From assembly GCA_028286245.1 (NCBI GenBank), contig JAQBRY010000001.1, forward strand, positions 124,001-188,000: a DNA stretch of 64,000 bases, in the 5' to 3' direction. The notes beneath the pieces are model-generated. The model did no database searches. It saw only the letters and a list, made by a program, of their open reading frames with translations, and was not told where the DNA came from. This DNA is from Candidatus Saccharimonadota bacterium (GTDB taxonomy: Bacteria; Patescibacteriota; Saccharimonadia; Saccharimonadales; UBA4665). Positions 59,588 to 64,000 of the stretch are shown here, in pieces (position 1 is the stretch's first letter; the number at the start of each line of letters is the position of its first letter). The position numbers were made by a program, and so were the translations under genes.

Positions 59588-59618
59588 CTCCAGCTGCCCT
59601 GCACGGGTTGAGCTGGAG
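59588..59618 (-). promoter_or_regulatory. Hairpin in the rpsB leader
   Basis: CTCCAGCT (59588-59595) and AGCTGGAG (59611-59618) form a perfect 8-base stem with a 15-base loop. It lies in the 5' leader on the rpsB strand, 30 bases before the ATG. Possible uS2 autoregulatory site; no direct evidence. Confidence 0.4.
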
Positions 59619-59668
59619 AGGTATAATTCCCTAAACTGCTTAATTAGTTGTAGGCCCATAATAACAGA

Positions 59669-59698
59669 TGAGCCAAGGAGTTACAACCCCTTGGCTCA
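59669..59698 (-). terminator. Hairpin terminator after the 59718-60002 gene
   Basis: TGAGCCAAGG / CCTTGGCTCA, a 10-base stem with a 10-base loop, 20 bases after the stop of the 94-residue gene. The downstream U-tract is weak (CTGTTATT), so it may also separate rpsB transcription. Confidence 0.55.
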
Positions 59699-59717
59699 GT
59701 CAGCGCGGTAGAAAAAT

Positions 59718-60002
59718 TTAGCGAAGATCAGTTGGCGAAACGACGCGCACCTGAAGCTGCTGGGCAACTTCTTCGATCTGAGTTACTTCGATAGCACCAC
59801 CATGTGCTTGTTCACTGGCGTCACGTTGTGCTTCTACGAAGTTGCTGATTGCGTTCGGGTTTTGGCTAATGTGGTTAGGACCTTCCTCGAGCTGCCGGTT
59901 TACACGGCTAATCGCTAATACTGTTCCAGCAAGTTGCAAAGGGTTAAGCTTAGGAGCTGTTTCTGTGGTTTGTAATGAGAGATCTTCGTGTTTTGTTGTC
60001 AT
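59718..60002 (-). CDS. Small hypothetical protein
   Basis: 94-residue soluble protein of unknown function, rich in Gln and Glu, with a helical appearance (EAQRDASEQAHGGAIEVTQI). Promoter is perfect for -35 and lies directly at the ATG, so the mRNA is leaderless. Divergent from bL31. Confidence 0.65.
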   Translation of the reverse strand: MTTKHEDLSLQTTETAPKLNPLQLAGTVLAISRVNRQLEEGPNHISQNPNAISNFVEAQRDASEQAHGGAIEVTQIEEVAQQLQVRVVSPTDLR

Positions 60003-60008
60003 GTCTAA

Positions 60009-60037
60009 ATACTATCATAGTTATGCTTAAATGTCAA
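60009..60037 (-). promoter_or_regulatory. Promoter of the 59718-60002 gene, leaderless
   Basis: TTGACA, 17-base spacer, TAGTAT on the minus strand; six bases separate the -10 from the ATG at 60002. Shares the ATTGACA start with the promoters at 22887 and 23355. Confidence 0.7.
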
Positions 60038-60059
60038 TTATAGTTCCCTGCTTGAGCGG

Positions 60060-60088
60060 TTGACCGAGAGCTAACAGAGGTGTATACT
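60060..60088 (+). promoter_or_regulatory. Promoter of the bL31 gene
   Basis: TTGACC, 17-base spacer, TATACT. The transcript would have a leader of about 70 bases before ATG 60163, containing a CTCAAT/TTGAG hairpin near the ribosome binding site. Confidence 0.6.
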
Positions 60089-60162
60089 TGTTTAGATTAC
60101 ATTATGTTGACTGCGGCGTCGCTCACCGCTAACCAACTCAATTATTGAGCATGAGGACTAGT

Positions 60163-60528
60163 ATGAAAAAAGATTTACACCCAACTACCTACCGGCTTGT
60201 GGTTTTCGAAGACCTTAACAACGGCGCCCGCATTATCACCCGCTCAACGGTTGCGACCGAAGATAAAACCAAGTGGGACGATGGTAACGAATATCCACTC
60301 GTTAAGGTGCACATCACTAGCGCCTCTCACCCATTCTTTACGGGCGAAGAACGTATCCTCGACATCGAAGGCCGCGTGGACAAATTCAAGGCCCGTGCTG
60401 CTGCCGGTGAAGCCGCCAAAGACAAGCGCGCTGCTGCCGCTCAAAAGGCTGCCAAGCGAACTGCTGCCAAGATCGAAAAAGCCGAAACTGTCGCCGCTGC
60501 TACGCCAGCTGCTAAAAAAGCAGCCTAG
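60163..60528 (+). CDS. rpmE2: 50S ribosomal protein bL31, type B
   Basis: 121-residue bL31, type B: it starts KKDLHPTTYRLVVFEDLNNG and contains HPFFTGEERILDIEGRVDKF but lacks the zinc-binding cysteines of type A. Instead of ending near residue 85, it has a C-terminal extension of about 40 residues rich in Ala and Lys. The start at 60163 is supported by GAGGA; a longer in-frame start at 60145 is unlikely. Terminator follows. Confidence 0.92.
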   Translation: MKKDLHPTTYRLVVFEDLNNGARIITRSTVATEDKTKWDDGNEYPLVKVHITSASHPFFTGEERILDIEGRVDKFKARAAAGEAAKDKRAAAAQKAAKRTAAKIEKAETVAAATPAAKKAA

Positions 60529-60537
60529 CTACTTTAT

Positions 60538-60584
60538 AAGACGTCATCCTGCTGATTATTCGGCGCACGGGGTGACGTCTTTTT
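60538..60584 (+). terminator. Intrinsic terminator after bL31
   Basis: AAGACGTCATCC / GGGTGACGTCTT stem (11 of 12 pairs) with a TTTTT tail on the plus strand. Confidence 0.85.
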
Positions 60585-60624
60585 ATACCTTTACGCTAAC
60601 CGTTAAACCCTATAGGCTATATGC

Positions 60625-61683
60625 ATGGATGCAAAAGAACAAAAGTTTCGAGATGAGCTACAGGAGCTGGACAACCAGCTCCAGGACCCAGCCATCTATA
60701 GCGACAAAAGTTACCCTAAGCTCGCCAAGCGCAAGAGCTACCTAGAAGACATCCTGGCGCTGTTTGATGAAAAGGCCAAGTTGCTGAGCGACCGCACCGA
60801 GGCAATTGAACTACGGTCCAGCTCGGATAGCGAGCTGCACGATATGGCTGAACTAGAGCTTGAAGAGCTCGAGCCAAAAATTACTGCAAACGAAGAAAAG
60901 CTGATTACTGCCCTAACTCCTCAGGACCCGAACAACGAACGCGACGTGATAATAGAAATTCGAGCAGCCGCTGGCGGCGATGAAGCCAGTCTGTTTGCCG
61001 GCGAACTCTACCGCATGTACGCCCGCTGGGCCGAGACCAAAAACTTTAAAATTGAGATTTTGACCGAGAGCGCCAACGAAATTGGCGGTTACAAAGACCT
61101 AACTTTTGGCATGCACGGCGTGGAGGTTTATAAATATATGAAGTTTGAGGCCGGCGTGCACCGCGTGCAGCGCGTCCCGACTACCGAAAGCCAAGGCCGC
61201 ATTCATACCTCGACTGTTACCGTTGCCGTCCTCCCCGAGGCCGAAGAATCCGAAATAGAGATTAACCCTAACGACCTGCGCATTGATGTCTACCGCTCCG
61301 GCGGCCACGGCGGCCAGTCCGTGAACACCACCGACTCCGCCGTTCGTATTACGCACCTGCCCTCGGGCCTGGTGGTATCAAACCAGGATGAAAAGTCGCA
61401 GATCAAAAACAAGGCCAAGGCCATGGGAGTACTGCGGGCCCGCTTGCTGCAGCAAAAAATTGACGCCGAGCAACAGCAGCTGTCGGATTCGCGTAAAAAA
61501 CTAATCGGCACCGGTGACCGCTCTGAAAAAATCCGGACCTACAACTTTCCGCAGGACCGCATCACCGATCACCGCATCGGCTACAGTCGCTCCAACATCC
61601 CTGCCGCCCTCGCCGGCGACATCGACGACCTCATAGAAGCCCTCCTGGCTGCCGAACACGAACTTCTTAGCGAAGAAGCTTGA
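60625..61683 (+). CDS. prfA: Peptide chain release factor 1
   Basis: 352-residue RF1, terminating at UAG and UAA. The PxT anticodon motif is in [18 protein letters not shown] and the catalytic GGQ is in [19 protein letters not shown] is its own stop codon. Together with prfB it shows that both stop-recognition factors are present. It heads an operon with a P-loop kinase and prmC, the enzyme that methylates the GGQ glutamine. Confidence 0.97.
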   Translation: MDAKEQKFRDELQELDNQLQDPAIYSDKSYPKLAKRKSYLEDILALFDEKAKLLSDRTEAIELRSSSDSELHDMAELELEELEPKITANEEKLITALTPQDPNNERDVIIEIRAAAGGDEASLFAGELYRMYARWAETKNFKIEILTESANEIGGYKDLTFGMHGVEVYKYMKFEAGVHRVQRVPTTESQGRIHTSTVTVAVLPEAEESEIEINPNDLRIDVYRSGGHGGQSVNTTDSAVRITHLPSGLVVSNQDEKSQIKNKAKAMGVLRARLLQQKIDAEQQQLSDSRKKLIGTGDRSEKIRTYNFPQDRITDHRIGYSRSNIPAALAGDIDDLIEALLAAEHELLSEEA

Positions 61684-62198
61684 TGAAAGTTCTAATTTCA
61701 GGTGATGCCGGTTCTGGCAAAACGGCTGTAATACAAGAGTTAGTGAACCGCGGGTATACTGCTTACAGTACGGAGGAGCTACCTGGTGTAAATATACACA
61801 TAGTGAAGGCAACAGGAGAGATCGTTGACCGTCCCCCTGCTCCAGTCAACTATTCTGTGTACTCGGCAAGCTGGGACAGAGCAAAGTTAATTGATTTGCT
61901 CGAATCCGATGAGCTCGTTTTTATTGCCGACCTTAACAGCCACCTTAAAGATTTTTATGAACTCTTTGACAAATTTATTGTCCTTACTATTGATAAAGAG
62001 ACACAGCGCCACAGGTTACTGAACCGGACCTCAAATCCTTATGGCTATGGGAAACATCCGGAAGAGCTCAAAGCTATCCTGGAATATCACGACCGAATGC
62101 AAGTGTCCTTATTACAAGCGCCTGGGGTAATAGGAATCAATGCCACGCAGCCGCTAACCGCCGTTGCCGATGAATGCATTAGACGTTTAGCCTTATGA
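61683..62198 (+). CDS. Small P-loop kinase-like protein between prfA and prmC
   Basis: 171-residue protein with a P-loop ([20 protein letters not shown]) and a distant resemblance to AAA_17/shikimate-kinase-like or nucleotide kinases; a later basic segment (KETQRHRLLNRTSNPYGYG) resembles a lid. The substrate is unknown. The ATG shares one base with the prfA stop (TGATG), and the next start overlaps its stop by four bases, so it is fully coupled to prfA and prmC. Confidence 0.85.
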   Translation: MKVLISGDAGSGKTAVIQELVNRGYTAYSTEELPGVNIHIVKATGEIVDRPPAPVNYSVYSASWDRAKLIDLLESDELVFIADLNSHLKDFYELFDKFIVLTIDKETQRHRLLNRTSNPYGYGKHPEELKAILEYHDRMQVSLLQAPGVIGINATQPLTAVADECIRRLAL

Positions 62199-63124
62199 AT
62201 ATTAACGACTGGACTCATGCCGCCGTACAAACACTGCGACTAGTGGATATACCGATGGCTCGGCTGGACGCTTTGGTGCTGCTGGAAGACCGGCTCGGTA
62301 AGGATCGGGGCTGGGTTTTGGCACACCCGGAGTATGAGATTTCTGATGATGATAAAAATGTGCTCGACGGACTGGTTGCCCGGCGGGCTCGTCACGTTCC
62401 GCTCGCTCAGCTGCGCGGACATGCCGAATTTTATGGCCGTGAATTCGTAATTTCGGCGGCAGTCTTACAACCACGACCCGAAAGCGAGGCGATGATTGAA
62501 GCTCTTCTAAAAATTGTGTCCGAAAGGCCCAATTGGCCGGTTGTGTCCAAACAGGCCATAAATGGTACTCAGCCTATAAACCTCAAAAATGCACCGTCTG
62601 TTGCCCCTAAAAGTGATCCTAACGCCGTATTTGGCCCGCGGATTGCAGACGTGGGTGCAGGCAGTGGTGCACTGGGTATTACCGCTCAATTAGAGGTTCC
62701 GGAGGCCTCGGTAGACCTATTAGAGATAGATGATGATGCCATACAGATTGCCAAAGTGAACGTTATTAATCACACAACAGGTACACGTATTATAAAAAGT
62801 GACCTATTAGCACAGTCCCCTAAAGATTACGATATATTGCTGTGTAACCTGCCCTACGTGCCAGATGATTATAAAATTAACGAGGCTGCAAAGTACGAGC
62901 CCGCTATTGCTCTGTTTGGCGGGCCGGATGGACTCGATTTATTTCGGAAACTTTTTGCCCAAATTAAAATCGTTGAAAAAAAGCCGTTGTATATTTTATT
63001 TGAGTCATTTCCGGTGCAACAACCGGACTTACAACGGCTAGCTGCAGCGCATGGCTATTCTCAACAGACGACTGATGATTTTATTAGCGTTTTTTATTTA
63101 GCGTCGGCGCTCAATACATTGTAA
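62195..63124 (+). CDS. prmC: Peptide-release-factor glutamine methyltransferase PrmC-like
   Basis: 309-residue methyltransferase. The N-terminal helical domain is followed by SAM motif I ADVGAGSGALGITAQLE and LLEIDDDAIQIAK. The usual NPPY is replaced by NLPY in DILLCNLPYVPDDYK. NLPY occurs in rRNA adenine methyltransferases, so activity on RF Gln is likely but not certain. The position in the prfA operon supports PrmC. The central linker near residue 110-150 is longer than in E. coli. Confidence 0.88.
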   Translation: MNINDWTHAAVQTLRLVDIPMARLDALVLLEDRLGKDRGWVLAHPEYEISDDDKNVLDGLVARRARHVPLAQLRGHAEFYGREFVISAAVLQPRPESEAMIEALLKIVSERPNWPVVSKQAINGTQPINLKNAPSVAPKSDPNAVFGPRIADVGAGSGALGITAQLEVPEASVDLLEIDDDAIQIAKVNVINHTTGTRIIKSDLLAQSPKDYDILLCNLPYVPDDYKINEAAKYEPAIALFGGPDGLDLFRKLFAQIKIVEKKPLYILFESFPVQQPDLQRLAAAHGYSQQTTDDFISVFYLASALNTL

Positions 63125-63152
63125 GCCGGTTATCGTTTAAAACAACTTAAAG

Positions 63153-63175
63153 TGGTGCGTACGCACCAGATTTTT
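63153..63175 (+). terminator. Terminator-like hairpin after prmC
   Basis: TGGTGC GTAC GCACCA followed by GATTTTT. Short, 6-base stem with a GTAC loop. Confidence 0.6.
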
Positions 63176-63366
63176 AAGCGCCCTGCCTATGTTTGGTTTT
63201 GGAGTTTTAGGCGCTCGCGCTTAGCTAGTGGTGCAAAATATGCCTATTGCACGGCAATAATCTGCGCACATTAATAATTGTGGCCGCTCGGTTTTGGCCT
63301 AGGCCTGCAGGCACGTTTACGACGCATTATGTGAACAATAATATGAGCTAAGCCTAAACTGTTACA
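63176..63366. other. 190-base gap without a recognised gene
   Basis: Between the prmC terminator and the shared terminator. It holds a weak inverted repeat: AAGCGCC near 63177 and GGCGCTCGCGCTTA near 63215, and some G+C-rich palindromic words (GGCCTAGGCC). I see no ORF with a good start, no tRNA, and none of the consensus sequences of RNase P, tmRNA or SRP RNA. A small RNA cannot be excluded. Confidence 0.4.
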
Positions 63367-63398
63367 AAAAACAAGGAGGTGTGGGCCTCCTTGTTTTT
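63367..63398 (-). terminator. Bidirectional terminator after the ribonucleotide reductase gene
   Basis: 13-base perfect stem (AAAAACAAGGAGG / CCTCCTTGTTTTT) with loop TGTGGG; A and T runs on both sides give termination in either direction. Confidence 0.9.
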
Positions 63399-63420
63399 GT
63401 GTAATGACTAGGGCTGCTGC

Positions 63421-64000
63421 TTAGCTACAGCCGGTTGTCGAGCCACAGCTGGTGCAAACGTAGCAGCTGCCGGAGCGTTGGGTTTGGTTACCGCAGTTGT
63501 AGCAGAGTGGTGCCGTACTATCGCCGACCGTAAGCTTGGCATCGGCACTGGCGAGTGCTGGTGCTTCATTTACCGCTGGGGATGGTGCGACTGGTTCTGG
63601 CTGTGTTGCCGGGGTGGTTGCAACTGGTGCAAGCTCCTCAATAAGCGATACCTGTGTACCCTCGAGAGGCATGTCATCGAATGATGCCAGGCCGAGCTCT
63701 AAGCGATCGTCAAAACTGAGATAGTCGAGAGCCAGGCGGCGCAAGATGTAGTCAGTGATTGAGCTGGCAGTGCGAATGTCCGGGTCGTCGGTGATGCCGC
63801 TTGGGGCAAAGCTGGTACCGCGAAGCTTGTTGACGTAACTCTTTAGCGGCACGCCGTACTGTAAACCATGACTGACACTAATAGCGAACGAGTCCATCAG
63901 GCCGGACAGGGTTGAACCCTGCTTGCTAACACTAATGAAGAGCTCACCGGGTGTACCGTCTTCGTACTGGCCGACAATAAAGTATCCCTTAAGATCTGCA
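63421..64000 (-). CDS. nrdJ: Adenosylcobalamin-dependent (class II) ribonucleotide reductase, C-terminal part
   Basis: Runs off the right edge; 192 residues are visible. The segment KGYFIVGQYEDGTPGELFI, then VSKQGSTLSGLMDSFAIS and GVPLKSYVNKLRGTSFAPSG, is characteristic of vitamin B12-dependent reductases, and the C-terminal zinc-ribbon CYNCGNQTQRSGSCYVCTSC is typical. An Ala/Pro/Thr-rich linker (about 30 residues) precedes the ribbon. It makes deoxyribonucleotides without oxygen but needs B12, which must come from outside since no cobalamin genes are visible here. Confidence 0.93.
   Translation of the reverse strand, partial: ADLKGYFIVGQYEDGTPGELFISVSKQGSTLSGLMDSFAISVSHGLQYGVPLKSYVNKLRGTSFAPSGITDDPDIRTASSITDYILRRLALDYLSFDDRLELGLASFDDMPLEGTQVSLIEELAPVATTPATQPEPVAPSPAVNEAPALASADAKLTVGDSTAPLCYNCGNQTQRSGSCYVCTSCGSTTGCS

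Noticed and set aside
1-64000. tRNA or rRNA genes
   Set aside because: The gaps were scanned for clover-leaf and T-loop motifs such as GGTTCGAAT; none fitted. All rRNA-like words are inside coding genes.

Overview
The window reads like a chromosomal segment of a candidate phyla radiation bacterium, most likely a Candidatus Saccharibacteria (TM7) relative. The reasons are gene content rather than any database search. Nearly all recognisable genes are information processing, envelope or protease functions, and biosynthetic pathways are almost absent. It carries an archaeal-type class I lysyl-tRNA synthetase, a prolyl-tRNA synthetase without the bacterial editing insertion, a two-cysteine-pair RecB-like nuclease and many orphan proteins. 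Both prfA and prfB are present and TGA is used as a stop (for example in prfA), so UGA is not reassigned as in Absconditabacteria/Gracilibacteria. Genes are tightly packed; no intergenic stretch exceeds 300 bases, and no tRNA, rRNA, CRISPR array or insertion sequence was seen.

Layout. 1-3200: aldo/keto reductase (cut by the window edge), MBL hydrolase, NYN nuclease, and a signal peptidase/TasA-like secreted protein pair. 3290-7820: PIF1-like helicase, an orphan DUF4868 (KwaB-like) protein, RNase HI, a DUF2177 membrane protein. 7870-12560: glyS, then a tightly coupled degenerate histidine kinase / degenerate receiver / recO operon, then ftsA. 12600-12710: a large palindrome between two divergent promoters. 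12750-17970: methyltransferase-SnoaL fusion, rpsU-yqeY-adk-map, a small HTH regulator, a membrane-anchored methyltransferase, xseA/xseB. 19100-22030: membrane flippase-like protein, TRM11-like protein, rpmA with a strong terminator. 22040-31050: orphan proteins, a receiver protein, pyrG, ctpA, a CHAP cell-wall hydrolase, ftsX/ftsE. 31150-43660: prfB, M16 peptidase, secA, hpf, serS, DUF3137-like, HD hydrolase, nuclease, uracil-C5 methyltransferase. 43690-50340: membrane S1 protease, HAD phosphatase, msrA, DUF427, FMN reductase, zincin. 50340-59560: a possible 27-residue peptide, lysS, greA, proS, CPBP and RseP proteases, frr, tsf, rpsB. 59700-64000: bL31, prfA-kinase-prmC, and the 3' end of a B12-dependent ribonucleotide reductase.

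Two genome-scale patterns stand out. First, many genes that begin a transcription unit (ftsA, rpsU, ctpA, ftsE, serS, rseP, msrA and others) have a -10 box only 6-9 bases before the ATG and no Shine-Dalgarno, which predicts leaderless mRNAs; internal or other genes (yqeY, hpf, greA, rpmA, tsf) keep good ribosome binding sites. Second, about 120-base palindromic elements occur three times (after rpsU, pyrG and ctpA). Their core is conserved and covarying, and their outermost arms are locus-specific and begin at the stop codon of the upstream gene. They lack U-tracts and are the best candidate here for an undescribed RNA/DNA element.

Other candidates are the orphan KwaB-like protein and the phosphotransfer-dead two-component pair coupled to recO.
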